Shown here one piece after another: positions 16,256-25,203 of a stretch of DNA of 64,000 nucleotides. A model generated the notes under the pieces. That model did no database searches. It worked only from the letters and a program-made list of their open reading frames with translations, and had not been told where the DNA came from. The stretch covers positions 1,178,001-1,242,000 of the forward strand of contig NZ_CP121671.1 of assembly GCF_029714185.1 (NCBI RefSeq), in the 5' to 3' direction. The position numbers and the translations under genes are program-made. The DNA comes from Halobacillus naozhouensis. GTDB lineage: Bacteria > Bacillota > Bacilli > Bacillales > Halobacillaceae. Numbering within the stretch: position 1 is the stretch's first letter; the number at the start of each line of letters is the position of its first letter.

Positions 16256-17032
16256 GTGAAGGCTGTCATGATGTCGTTCTTGTTGGGAAGCTTTTGTTTG
16301 TCTCTGGCTGCGTGCGATCATGCGCAGGGGGAAGAAGAACAAGCCAAAGATCCGATAACCGTTACTCTTGAGAAAAAAGAGGACAAGGATCAGGAATCTG
16401 ACAAAAAAGTAAACAATGAAGCAAAAGAGAAAGAGGATGTTAATAACCAATCTGATGAAGAAAAAAATCCACAATCTCAAGAAACAGATGATGAACTGCT
16501 CCTGCAAGGCACCGAAGACAACCAGAGTTTAAACACTGCTGAACCAGACTACTCAACTGGCTCAACAGAGAGCAATTATACATATCAAGAAAGTGACAGG
16601 TCTGATTATAGTTCACCATCTTATAGTTATTCTGAAGAGCGTTCTCAAAGTGGAACCCCAACGACTACACCCTCTTATGACTATACAGAAAATAAGAGTG
16701 GCAGTAGTAAAACAGAAGAAGCTGACCAGAGTTCAACTGAGGAAGAGGGGAGGGAGAAGGATCCTGAGAAGCCACAAAAACCACAAAATCCAGAAGATCC
16801 TAAAGCTCCGGATACTGGAGATAAGAAAGAACCTGAACCCCAACCCGAATCAGATCCAAGCGACCAGACAGGTGGGGAGACCGGTTCCAATAACGGTACA
16901 GAAGAAGATAAAGAACAAGAAACAAGTGATGACTCTCAGGAAGCAGATAAATCAGGTGATTCCTCTGAAGAGAACCCTTCAACTGAGGAGAGCTCTTTAA
17001 ATGAAGATCCGGAAAATAAACGAGAAAATTAA
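16256..17032 (+). CDS. Acidic low-complexity lipoprotein
   Basis: A 258-residue secreted lipoprotein. The signal peptide (MKAVMMSFLLGSFCLSLAAC) ends in the lipobox LAAC, whose Cys would be lipidated. The mature part is almost entirely Glu/Asp/Ser/Lys/Pro/Gln with no folded domain visible; residues about 175-205 are rich in Lys-Pro and Glu-Pro. The ATG at 16235 contains the ribosome site (AAAAGGAGA) for the GTG at 16256, so the GTG is the start. It may be a spore- or wall-associated spacer protein; function is unknown. Its terminator is interrupted by an IS. Confidence 0.65.
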   Translation: MKAVMMSFLLGSFCLSLAACDHAQGEEEQAKDPITVTLEKKEDKDQESDKKVNNEAKEKEDVNNQSDEEKNPQSQETDDELLLQGTEDNQSLNTAEPDYSTGSTESNYTYQESDRSDYSSPSYSYSEERSQSGTPTTTPSYDYTENKSGSSKTEEADQSSTEEEGREKDPEKPQKPQNPEDPKAPDTGDKKEPEPQPESDPSDQTGGETGSNNGTEEDKEQETSDDSQEADKSGDSSEENPSTEESSLNEDPENKREN

Positions 17033-17092
17033 TCAATAAAAAAGTCGCCCGATATGAAGTGAAGTGACCCCATAAAGTTAGACAATTATTTA

Positions 17093-17540
17093 TTAAGCAG
17101 CTTGCTGGGCATGAGTTCTGAATTGTATGGGACTCATGCCTAATTTTGCTTTGATTCGTTTGTTATTGTAATAATCCATATACTTATCTAATTCTTCCTT
17201 AAAATGATCTATACTTTCAAATTCATTCCGGTAGAAAAATTCAGACTTCATAATTCCAAAGAAGTTCTCAATGACGGCGTTGTCATAACAGTTTCCTTTA
17301 CGTGACATACTTTGTGTTATCCCACGTTTCTTTAAGGTATGGTGATATTCTTTCATCTGGTAATGCCAACCCTGGTCAGAGTGGATCATTAAGTTGTCAT
17401 CTCCTGTTAATCGTTCAAATGACATTTCTAACATGGCTGAGACTAACGAGTAAGACGGCCTGGAAGGGATGGTATAGGTGATAATTTCTCCATTAAACAA
17501 ATCAAGAATAGGAGATAAGTAAAGCTTTTCCCCGAATAAT
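17093..17540 (-). pseudogene. IS3-family orfB, 3' part
   Basis: It reads from LFGEKLYLSPILDLFNGEI to the normal end. It includes IHSDQGWHY (the second Asp of the DDE triad), SRKGNCYDNAVIENFFG (the Glu) and the closing YNNKRIKAKLGMSPIQFR. The first third, with the first catalytic Asp, is missing, so it is inactive. Confidence 0.8.
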
Positions 17541-17732
17541 CTTATACTGCGCGGGGTAGTTTGTATAGTTCTTTACAAATACATCTTCACCAAAAGCCTC
17601 ATATTGTTTTATCCATTGATGGAGGTTACTATGATGTGCACCAATGGATTGGGTAATAGCGCCCCCGCTTTCGTTGCCATATAGATATCGCTTTACGGCT
17701 TGTACTTTGTCTTCTGGAGAAAATTTCACCAT
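17541..17732 (-). pseudogene. IS3-family orfA, 5' part
   Basis: The frame starts at the ATG at 17732 behind GGAGG and reads MVKFSPEDKVQAVKRYLYG...ITQSIGAHHSNLHQWIKQY, the helix-turn-helix of IS150-type OrfA. It is cut after NYPAQYK (near 17540), where the sequence jumps to the middle of orfB. Confidence 0.75.
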
Positions 17733-17806
17733 AAAAAACTGCACCTCCAATTTGTTAGTTGTGTCTAACAATTGGGGTGCAGTTCAATAGAGGCGACTTT
17801 TTGCTA

Positions 17807-18754
17807 TTAAATGTTTGTTGTATTTAACGTTTCTCCTTGAGATTCGTATCCTTTCATATACTTAATGCGACGCTGAGCAGAGGTCTCATTAACTTGCTCG
17901 TCAGCGTGATAGGAGGAACGGACCATTGGGCCTGCTTCACAATGTTTGAAGCCTTTTTCCATGGCAATTTTCTTTAATTCTTCAAACTCATCCGGGTGAT
18001 AATAACGTTCGACGTTCAAGTGCTTTTTCGTTGGCTGCAAATATTGACCGATCGTCATGATATCAACGTTATGGGCAAGAAGATCATCCATAGCCTGGAC
18101 AATTTCTTCTTTTGTTTCTCCAAGTCCGACCATGATACTTGATTTTGTTGGTGTATTTGGACGAATTTCTTTCACGCGTTTCAGTAATTCGAGCGAACGG
18201 TCGTACATTGCACGGGCACGAACTTTTTTAGTTAAACGGCGGACTGTTTCGATGTTGTGGTTAAAGATGTCCGGTTCACCATCCATTAGAGTGTGCAGGC
18301 TTTCGTAGTCACCTTTCATATCAGAAGGCAGGATTTCAACTGTACAGCCTGGGACTTTACGACGGATCGCCTTTACGGTTTCGCCAAAAACAGCAGCACC
18401 GCCATCTTTTAAGTCGTCGCGGGCTACTGCTGTAACGACAACGTGTTTAAGTTGCATGATTTCCACAGATTCAGCTACTCGTTCTGGTTCGCCCCAGTCT
18501 AGCTCGTTTGGCAGGCCTGTCTTAACAGCGCAGAAGCGGCAGCCACGTGTACATGTGTCTCCTAAAATCATAAAAGTAGCTGTTTTTCTTTCACTCCAGC
18601 ACTCGTGAATGTTTGGGCAGCGTGCTTCCTCGCATACCGTATTTAGCTTCTTATCACGCATGAGTTTCTTTAGACCCGTGTAAGACTTGTTCGTGTTAAT
18701 TTTAATTTTCAGCCAATCTGGTTTTCTTATGTAATCCTGATTCTTCTTTGCCAT
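17807..18754 (-). CDS. lipA: Lipoyl synthase LipA
   Basis: A radical SAM enzyme that inserts two sulfur atoms into protein-bound octanoyl groups to make lipoate. The 315-residue protein shows the auxiliary cluster cysteines (CEEARCPNIHEC), the radical SAM motif CTRGCRFC, VVVTAVARDDLKDGGA and the C-terminal GPMVRSSYHADE with its conserved Ser. The ATG at 18754 follows GAGGAG; the longer frame up to 18841 overlaps lipM and is rejected. It lies 40 bases downstream of lipM on the same strand, so the pair form a lipoate operon feeding the 2-oxoglutarate dehydrogenase E2 encoded nearby. Confidence 0.95.
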   Translation of the reverse strand: MAKKNQDYIRKPDWLKIKINTNKSYTGLKKLMRDKKLNTVCEEARCPNIHECWSERKTATFMILGDTCTRGCRFCAVKTGLPNELDWGEPERVAESVEIMQLKHVVVTAVARDDLKDGGAAVFGETVKAIRRKVPGCTVEILPSDMKGDYESLHTLMDGEPDIFNHNIETVRRLTKKVRARAMYDRSLELLKRVKEIRPNTPTKSSIMVGLGETKEEIVQAMDDLLAHNVDIMTIGQYLQPTKKHLNVERYYHPDEFEELKKIAMEKGFKHCEAGPMVRSSYHADEQVNETSAQRRIKYMKGYESQGETLNTTNI

Positions 18755-18794
18755 GATCGATCCACTCCTCAGAAGGTGATTTTTTATTTTTATA

Positions 18795-19613
18795 TTATCG
18801 GGAATAATTCCACTTGTCATTGCTGTATTTTTCTTCAGCAATTTGATTCACTTCAGACCATTGTTCTTCATTTAAATGAAACGGCTCAAGATGCAAGTTT
18901 AATCCTTTTTCGAATCCCTTTTGAAAAGCTGCTTTTACTTCAGAATACGACCTTTTAACGGGACTCAAATTGTTAATGGAAATGGCTTTATCACTAAAGG
19001 CTTTACGAGCTCTCTCCTTGATTCGCTCATTCTTGTAAATAAACATATCGAAAAGTTTAGTTTCATCGACTTCTATTGGAATCGATCCGTGTTGGAGGAT
19101 GATGCCTTTTTTCCTCGTTTGAGCACTGCCGGCAGCTTTCTTACCATCTACGATCAGTTCATACCACGAGGGTTCTTCAAAACAAACTGCCGAACCATTT
19201 GTGTCGGGTTTCCCTTCAGGGATGGCAAATTCAGCGGCGATGTCGAGTTCCTTAAAACCTTCCAATAATCCTTGTGAAATAACTAAGTAAGCCTCTTTTA
19301 CAGAAGCAGGCATATCAGGGTGTTGTTCTGAAACAATGACGCTGTATGTAAGTTCATTGTCATGAAGGACAGCACGACCACCCGTTTGCCGGCGGACAAG
19401 ATCATATCCATGGCTTTTCACGCTGTCCACATCAATCTTTCCGTGAACTTTTTGAAAATAACCAACGGATAGACCAGCTGGATCCCAGCCATAAAAGCGT
19501 AAAACAGGAGGAATTTTTCCTTCCCGATGCCAATTCATCAATGCTTCATCCAAAGCCATATTTAAGGCTGGAGTGAGGTGATTAGAATCGACATAATACC
19601 ATGTTTCCATCAT
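18795..19613 (-). CDS. lipM: Octanoyltransferase LipM
   Basis: It transfers octanoate from acyl carrier protein to GcvH, the first step of lipoate assembly in Bacillus. The 272-residue protein shows NMALDEALM, RFYGWDPAGLSVGYFQK, RRQTGGRAVLHDNELTYSV, the catalytic Cys at 144 in SAVCFEEPSWYE, and the conserved Lys159 in GKKAAGSAQTRK. Catalytic Cys position and general sequence match B. subtilis LipM rather than the amidotransferase LipL. It is the first gene of the lipM-lipA operon. Confidence 0.92.
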   Translation of the reverse strand: MMETWYYVDSNHLTPALNMALDEALMNWHREGKIPPVLRFYGWDPAGLSVGYFQKVHGKIDVDSVKSHGYDLVRRQTGGRAVLHDNELTYSVIVSEQHPDMPASVKEAYLVISQGLLEGFKELDIAAEFAIPEGKPDTNGSAVCFEEPSWYELIVDGKKAAGSAQTRKKGIILQHGSIPIEVDETKLFDMFIYKNERIKERARKAFSDKAISINNLSPVKRSYSEVKAAFQKGFEKGLNLHLEPFHLNEEQWSEVNQIAEEKYSNDKWNYSR

Positions 19614-19817
19614 GTTAGCCTTCTTTCCACTATAAAATTCTTTACCAGGTTAAAATATTCAAGACAATTCTAACAAGGGGCAATATGTAAGTCAAAATAT
19701 GTATTGAATAAAAGTAATACATTTATTAGTCAGTGTACACCCTTGTCCAATGAATGGCTAGGCTTGTACTAATCTTCATGATAACAAGTTTTAAAGACTT
19801 TCTAAATGTTCTGCGAG

Positions 19818-19850
19818 ATTCATTTTTTTATAAGGTGGGGCATAGAATGA
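19818..19850 (+). promoter_or_regulatory. prkA: Possible sigma-E promoter of prkA
   Basis: ATTCATTTT and CATAGAAT, with about 14 bases between, resemble the sigma-E boxes (-35 ATATT-like, -10 CATACAAT). They lie about 40 bases before prkA, which is a sigma-E gene in B. subtilis. Confidence 0.45.
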
Positions 19851-19888
19851 AATTAACTTCTGGTTGTTACGACGAGGGAGGTCGTTAA

Positions 19889-21787
19889 GTGGATATTTTA
19901 AAAAGAATCCAGGAACGAAGAGAGCAAGAAGAGGAATTGAAGTGGGAAGGTACCTTTCGAGAATACTTGGATCTATTAAAAGAAAAGCCGCATTTAGCCC
20001 AGTCCGCTCACTCGCGTGTATATAATATGGTTACACAAGCTGGTGTAGAAGAGGAAGAAAATGGTCATAAGAAGTATGCTTTTTTTGACGAAGATATTTA
20101 TGGGCTGGATGAGGCAATGGAACGACTCGTGGAAGAGTATTTCCATCCGGCTGCCAGAAGGTTAGATGTAAGAAAAAGAATCCTATTATTAATGGGACCT
20201 GTAAGCGGCGGTAAATCAACCCTTGTAAATTTATTAAAACGAGGACTTGAAAAGTATTCGTATACTGATGATGGAGCTGTATTTGCGATTAAGGGATGTC
20301 CGATGCACGAGGACCCTCTTCATATGATCCCACATCATTTAAGGGATGAATTTAGAGAGGAGTATGGCATTCGAGTTGAAGGAAGTCTTTCTCCATTAAA
20401 CACGATGCGTCTTGAGCAAGATTACGAAGGTCGTATGGAAGATGTATTGGTGGAGCGAATTTTCTTCTCGGAAGATAAACGAACGGGGATTGGTACGTTT
20501 AGTCCATCCGATCCGAAGTCCCAGGATATTGCAGATTTGACAGGCTCTATTGACTTTTCCACCATTGCTGAATACGGGTCAGAGTCTGATCCGAGGGCGT
20601 ACCGTTTCGATGGGGAATTGAATAAGGCCAACCGAGGCATGATGGAATTCCAGGAGATGTTAAAGTGTGATGAGAAGTTCCTTTGGCATTTGTTAAGCCT
20701 GACACAGGAAGGAAATTTTAAAGCGGGTCGGTTTGCCTTGATTTCAGCCGATGAGCTGATCGTAGCCCATACTAACGAAGCGGAATATCGCTCTTTTATA
20801 GCCAACAAGAAAAATGAGGCACTCCATTCTCGGATGATTGTCATGCCTGTTCCATATAACCTGAAAGTCACACAAGAGGAAAGAATTTATGAGAAAATGA
20901 TTCGCGAAAGTGATATACGTAACGTCCATATTGCCCCACATACATTGAAAGTGGCCGCGATGTTTACGATCCTAACACGTTTGAAAGAATCGAAGAAAGC
21001 ATCAGTCGATGTGTTGAAGAAGATGTATCTATACGACGGGGAAAGTGTCGAAGGCTTTAGTGATGTAGATGTCGAGGAACTGAAGAAAGAATTTTCGGAT
21101 GAAGGAATGAGCGGGATTGACCCACGTTATGTCATAAACCGAATTTCCTCCACCATTATTAAAAAAGAAATGACTTCCATTAATGCACTTGACGTCCTTC
21201 GTTCTCTTAAAGACGGGCTGGATAGTCACCCGTCAATTTCTAAGGAAGATAAAGAGCGGTATTTAGAATTTATTTCACTTGCCAGAAAGCAATATGATGA
21301 CCTGGCTAAGAAAGAAGTTCAAAAAGCATTCGTTTATTCCTATGAAGAGTCTGCTCGAACACTTATGGATAATTATTTGGATAATGTCGAGGCTTATTGC
21401 AATAAGGCTAAACTAAGGGATCCGCTGACAGGGGAAGAATTGAATCCAGATGAGCGGTTGATGCGCTCGATTGAGGAACAAATCGGTGTCTCTGAAAATG
21501 CAAAAAAAGCTTTCCGGGAAGAAATCCTTATCCGAATCTCAGCTTATGCACGTAAAGGCAAGAAGTTCGATTATCAATCTCACGAACGGCTTCGTGAAGC
21601 GATTCAGAAAAAACTATTCGCTGATCTTAAGGATATTGTCAAGATTACGACTTCTACGAAGACACCAGATGAACAGCAGCTGAAGAAGATTAATGAAGTG
21701 GTAGCGACTTTAATTGATGAGCATGGGTACAATTCAACTTCAGCTAATGAACTATTAAAATATGTAGGAAGTTTATTAAATCGGTAA
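19889..21787 (+). CDS. prkA: Serine protein kinase / AAA+ protein PrkA
   Basis: PrkA is a AAA+ protein related to Hpr/isocitrate dehydrogenase kinases that acts in sporulation in B. subtilis. The 632-residue protein shows Walker A GPVSGGKST at 103-111, a Walker B/sensor region (FALISADELIVAHTNEAEY), arginine-rich AAA+ lid segments and a C-terminal kinase-like part (from about 400). The GTG start follows GAGGGAGG. It stands alone with a strong terminator; its usual partner yhbH lies 5 kb downstream, separated by odhAB. Whether the family acts mainly as kinase or as AAA+ protease/chaperone is debated. Confidence 0.93.
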   Translation: MDILKRIQERREQEEELKWEGTFREYLDLLKEKPHLAQSAHSRVYNMVTQAGVEEEENGHKKYAFFDEDIYGLDEAMERLVEEYFHPAARRLDVRKRILLLMGPVSGGKSTLVNLLKRGLEKYSYTDDGAVFAIKGCPMHEDPLHMIPHHLRDEFREEYGIRVEGSLSPLNTMRLEQDYEGRMEDVLVERIFFSEDKRTGIGTFSPSDPKSQDIADLTGSIDFSTIAEYGSESDPRAYRFDGELNKANRGMMEFQEMLKCDEKFLWHLLSLTQEGNFKAGRFALISADELIVAHTNEAEYRSFIANKKNEALHSRMIVMPVPYNLKVTQEERIYEKMIRESDIRNVHIAPHTLKVAAMFTILTRLKESKKASVDVLKKMYLYDGESVEGFSDVDVEELKKEFSDEGMSGIDPRYVINRISSTIIKKEMTSINALDVLRSLKDGLDSHPSISKEDKERYLEFISLARKQYDDLAKKEVQKAFVYSYEESARTLMDNYLDNVEAYCNKAKLRDPLTGEELNPDERLMRSIEEQIGVSENAKKAFREEILIRISAYARKGKKFDYQSHERLREAIQKKLFADLKDIVKITTSTKTPDEQQLKKINEVVATLIDEHGYNSTSANELLKYVGSLLNR

Positions 21788-21800
21788 CCAAGCTAAGGCA

Positions 21801-21843
21801 AAAGCCAGGCCATCGACTTTCAGATGGTCTGGCTTAACTTTTT
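21801..21843 (+). terminator. Terminator after prkA
   Basis: AAGCCAGGCCATC and GATGGTCTGGCTT form a 13-bp stem with one G-T pair, followed by AACTTTTTAA. Confidence 0.8.
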
Positions 21844-22232
21844 AACCCCATGGTGGCGAACACCATTCCCTTTCCTTCATTGGAAATCCGGTTCAAGCGA
21901 ACTTGTTTTTTATTATCCTCCAAACATCTAATCCAATAACTCCTACAATGCCATCTTATTCAGATGGACATCCTTTTTACTTTTCTAGTAAACAGGTTTT
22001 ACATATTATAAAAATGGGAATAATAAGGAGCGGCAATCCTAGTCGTCTAGTCAAAATTCGACAACATCAGCGAGGTGGATGTCTTTTTACAATGGGTCGA
22101 GTAATAACTGAAAATATTGAATATTCCCATTACATCGCTTTAGTAATAAAAAGTGAAAAAGGCACCCCATTGCTGCATCTTTCTTGTTATAATAGAAGTG
22201 TTGTTTAGGCTTCAAAAAATAAGTGCTATATG
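21844..22232. other. Intergenic region upstream of odhA, no gene recognised
   Basis: A 101-codon frame (21903-22208) crosses this region. It has no ribosome site and no family resemblance, and its composition looks non-coding. A second -10-like TTGTTATAAT at 22185-22194 could be an upstream promoter. Confidence 0.4.
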
Positions 22233-22262
22233 TTGAATTTCGAGACGTTTCGACACTATAAT
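22233..22262 (+). promoter_or_regulatory. odhA: Sigma-A promoter of odhAB
   Basis: TTGAAT and TATAAT are 18 bases apart, 68 bases before the odhA start. Confidence 0.6.
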
Positions 22263-22274
22263 AGAATGTGTATT

Positions 22275-22288
22275 TGCAAACGTTTACG
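22275..22288 (+). promoter_or_regulatory. odhA: cre-like site (CcpA) upstream of odhA
   Basis: TGCAAACGTTTACG matches the cre consensus TGWAANCGNTNWCA at all but two fixed positions. It lies just downstream of the promoter, where CcpA binding would block transcription. B. subtilis odhAB is known to be glucose-repressed. Confidence 0.5.
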
Positions 22289-22329
22289 TTCTAGCATTGG
22301 ACAACAACTACTTGTGGGGGTATTTAGAC

Positions 22330-25203
22330 GTGTCAAAACAAGGCTCCAGTGAAAGCTTTTGGGAAAAATTTCACGGCCCCAATATGGGGTATATTGAGGA
22401 ACAATATGAGTTATATCTAACAGATGCAAATTCTGTCGACGCTACATTAAAAGAACTATTTGATGCTCACGGTGCACCAGCATGGATGAGTACATCAGCG
22501 TCTCCAGCAACGAATGGAGAAGCACAAGCTTCTTCAGAAGATATTATTAAAGTGACCTCAGCATTGAAACTTGTTGAGGCTATTCGTCGTCATGGACATC
22601 TAGAGGCAAACATCTATGCTGTAGGCGGTAAGGACCGTCAGGAATCACAGCTGACAGACATTGAGAATTATGGATTGACTGAGGATGACTTAAAGAGAAT
22701 TCCGGCTGAATGGATATGGCCAGAGTCCCCTGTCAAACTAGATAACGCTTTAAATGTTGTCCGCACACTCAAAGAAAGGTACTCAGGTACAATTTCCTTT
22801 GAGTATGACCATGTAAACAATGATGATGAACGAATGTGGCTGCAAAATAAAGTAGAGTCAGCGGCCTTTCAAGTGAATTTAGGAAAAGAAGAGAAGAAAC
22901 AGCTTCTTAAAAGGCTGGCCGATGTAGAAGGTTTTGAGAACTTCCTGGCTAAAACGTTTGTTGCACAAAAACGTTTCTCTATTGAAGGCCTGGATGTAAT
23001 GGTCCCGATGTTGGATCACCTCGTCCAAGCTGCTTCTGCTGATAAAATTAATCATATTATGATGGGTATGGCCCACCGAGGAAGATTAAATGTGCTTGCT
23101 CATGTATTAGGCAAGCCTTACGATCGGATTTTTTCTGAGTTTCATCATTCTCCAAATAAAGAACTGGTACCTTCAGAAGGATCTACAGGCATTAACTACG
23201 GATGGACAGGCGATGTGAAATATCACTTTGGTGCCCGGCGCGAAATTGGTGATGGAGAGCAAAAGAGCACTCGTGTCACACTAAGTCACAACCCATCTCA
23301 CTTAGAGTACGTAAATCCTGTGGTTCAAGGTTTTACCAGAGCCGCTCAAGATGATCGTTCAAAACCGGGATATGCTCAAATGTATGAGGACGAAGCATTC
23401 GGTGTGCTCATTCATGGTGACGCTGCCTTTATTGGTGAGGGTGTTGTCGCTGAAGGGCTGAATATGAGTGACTTACCTGGGTATCGGACAGGTGGAACTC
23501 TCCATATTATTGCTAATAACTTAGTAGGTTTCACAACGAACAGACGTGATGGCCGTTCAACAAGATATGCAAGTGATCTGGCTAAAGGGTTTGAAATTCC
23601 TGTTATTCATGTGAATGCGGATGATCCTGTAGCTTGTTTATCTGCCATCTCACTAGCTTATGAGTATCGTCAGAAGTTTCATAAGGATATTTTGATTGAT
23701 TTAGTTGGTTATCGTCGTTATGGTCACAATGAAATAGATGAGCCACGCTCCACACAGCCGAAGCTTTATAAGGAAATCGATGATCACCTGACAGTGGCTA
23801 ATTTATTTGAAGAGACGCTTGTGGGTGAAGGTTATGTTGAAGAAGGAACTCTTTCACAAATGAATGAGGAAATTGAGAAAAACCTTCGTGAAACTTATAA
23901 TAATATGAAAGAAAATGAGAACGAAGAAGCTGATGTAAAAGGTCGGCCAGGTGGTGTTGAGCGTCCGCTTGACGAAATCGAAACGAAAGTAGACGTTGAC
24001 CGTCTGAAACAGTTGAATCAGGGTCTGCTCAAACGACCAGAAGGATTTAACGGGTTTAAAAAATTAGAAAAAATTCTACAGCGCCGAAGCAATATGCTGG
24101 ATGACGGAAATAAGGTAGATTGGGGTGCGGCGGAAGCTCTCGCTTTTGCATCGATCTTAGAAGATGGAACTCCAATAAGAATTACGGGACAAGATACGGA
24201 GCGAGGAACATTTGCCCATCGACATATGGTTCTTCATGATATTGAAACGGATGAAACATACAGTCCGCTTCATGGATTAGAACAGGCTAAGGCGTCCTTT
24301 GATATTTATAATAGTCCGTTGTCTGAAGCTGGCGTGCTTGGCTTTGAATATGGATACAGTGTACAAGCTGCTGAATCCCTTGTTATTTGGGAAGCGCAAT
24401 TCGGTGATTTCGCTAATGCGGGTCAGGTTATTTTTGACCAGTTTGTTGCAGCCGGCCGGGCAAAATGGGGAGAGAAATCAAGTATGATATTCTTGCTTCC
24501 TCATGGATATGAAGGTCAGGGTCCTGAACACTCTAGTGCGAGACTGGAACGTTTCTTACAATTAGCTGCTGAAAATAACTGGACAGTGGCAAACGTGACG
24601 TCTTCAGCTCAATATTTTCACTTGCTAAGGCGCCAGGCAGCGATAAGTAATAAAGAAGAGGCTAGACCATTAGTGGTCATGTCACCTAAGAGTCTGCTTC
24701 GTAACCAGAGAGTGGCTGTAGAAGCGGAACGTTTTAGTGATGGAAGCTTCCAATCGATCTTAAGACAGCCTGGTTTAACGAAAGAGGGCAAAGCGAAGGA
24801 AAAAGTAAAATCATTGCTCATTGGCAGTGGTAAAATTATGGTCGAAATTGAAGATGCAGTGGAAAAGGCAGAAGACGGTAAGTTCGATACCATCGATGCA
24901 GTAAGAATTGAACAGATTTACCCATTCCCTGACAAGGCACTGGCTGAGATTCTGGAAACCTACCCAAATCTAGAAGAGCTTGTATGGGTCCAAGAGGAAC
25001 CGCAAAATATGGGAAGCTGGTATTTTGTAGAAGGAATCCTTCACAAGCTGCTTAAAGAAGGACAAATTCACCGTTACGTAGGTAGACCGCATCGTGCATC
25101 TCCTTCCGTAGGTGAGCCAAACATTCATAAAACAGAACAAAACAGAATCATCCAGGAAGCATTACAGATGTCTAAAGGAGGAAAATCAAATGAAGGAAAT
25201 TAA
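22330..25203 (+). CDS. odhA: 2-oxoglutarate dehydrogenase E1 (OdhA)
   Basis: The thiamine-diphosphate E1 subunit of the TCA-cycle 2-oxoglutarate dehydrogenase, which decarboxylates 2-oxoglutarate and passes the succinyl group to OdhB. The 957-residue protein has the SucA layout: an N-terminal tail (FWEKFHGPNMGYIEEQYELY), the MGMAHRGRLNVLAHVLGK segment, the thiamine site HGDAAFIGEGVVAEGLNMS, and a C-terminal transketolase-like half with LLPHGYEGQGPEHSSARLER. The GTG at 22330 has GGGGG nine bases upstream; the TTG at 22297 lacks a site. It overlaps odhB by 14 bases, so translation is coupled. Confidence 0.95.
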   Translation: MSKQGSSESFWEKFHGPNMGYIEEQYELYLTDANSVDATLKELFDAHGAPAWMSTSASPATNGEAQASSEDIIKVTSALKLVEAIRRHGHLEANIYAVGGKDRQESQLTDIENYGLTEDDLKRIPAEWIWPESPVKLDNALNVVRTLKERYSGTISFEYDHVNNDDERMWLQNKVESAAFQVNLGKEEKKQLLKRLADVEGFENFLAKTFVAQKRFSIEGLDVMVPMLDHLVQAASADKINHIMMGMAHRGRLNVLAHVLGKPYDRIFSEFHHSPNKELVPSEGSTGINYGWTGDVKYHFGARREIGDGEQKSTRVTLSHNPSHLEYVNPVVQGFTRAAQDDRSKPGYAQMYEDEAFGVLIHGDAAFIGEGVVAEGLNMSDLPGYRTGGTLHIIANNLVGFTTNRRDGRSTRYASDLAKGFEIPVIHVNADDPVACLSAISLAYEYRQKFHKDILIDLVGYRRYGHNEIDEPRSTQPKLYKEIDDHLTVANLFEETLVGEGYVEEGTLSQMNEEIEKNLRETYNNMKENENEEADVKGRPGGVERPLDEIETKVDVDRLKQLNQGLLKRPEGFNGFKKLEKILQRRSNMLDDGNKVDWGAAEALAFASILEDGTPIRITGQDTERGTFAHRHMVLHDIETDETYSPLHGLEQAKASFDIYNSPLSEAGVLGFEYGYSVQAAESLVIWEAQFGDFANAGQVIFDQFVAAGRAKWGEKSSMIFLLPHGYEGQGPEHSSARLERFLQLAAENNWTVANVTSSAQYFHLLRRQAAISNKEEARPLVVMSPKSLLRNQRVAVEAERFSDGSFQSILRQPGLTKEGKAKEKVKSLLIGSGKIMVEIEDAVEKAEDGKFDTIDAVRIEQIYPFPDKALAEILETYPNLEELVWVQEEPQNMGSWYFVEGILHKLLKEGQIHRYVGRPHRASPSVGEPNIHKTEQNRIIQEALQMSKGGKSNEGN

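Larger units (their letters stand above)
17055..17786 (-). mobile_element. Internally deleted IS3-family (IS150-like) element
   Basis: A 732-bp element with related ends: TGAAGTGAAGTGACCCC on the left and, on the other strand, TGAACTGCACCCCAATTG on the right, both leading into GTTAGACA. It is flanked by a 3-bp direct repeat ATA (17052-17054 and 17787-17789). It holds the start of orfA and the end of orfB but lacks the middle, and at about half the normal length it cannot make its own transposase. Confidence 0.8.
17039..17802. terminator. Intrinsic terminator split by an IS element
   Basis: The left arm AAAAAGTCGCC is at 17039-17049 and the right arm GGCGACTTTTT is at 17792-17802. Removing the IS and one ATA repeat restores a perfect 11-bp stem with a 7-base loop (CGATAGA). 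It would have served both the lipoprotein gene and lipA, which converge here. Confidence 0.8.

Noticed and set aside
16593..17000. Basic frame inside the lipoprotein gene
   Set aside because: It is a shifted reading of acidic low-complexity codons; the lipoprotein frame has a signal peptide and lipobox.
18755..18841. N-terminal extension of LipA
   Set aside because: The extension overlaps the end of lipM, while the ATG at 18754 has a GAGGAG site and gives the normal LipA length.
21903..22208. 101-codon frame upstream of odhA
   Set aside because: It has no ribosome site and no recognisable family, and a -10-like box lies inside it. It is probably leader or intergenic DNA.
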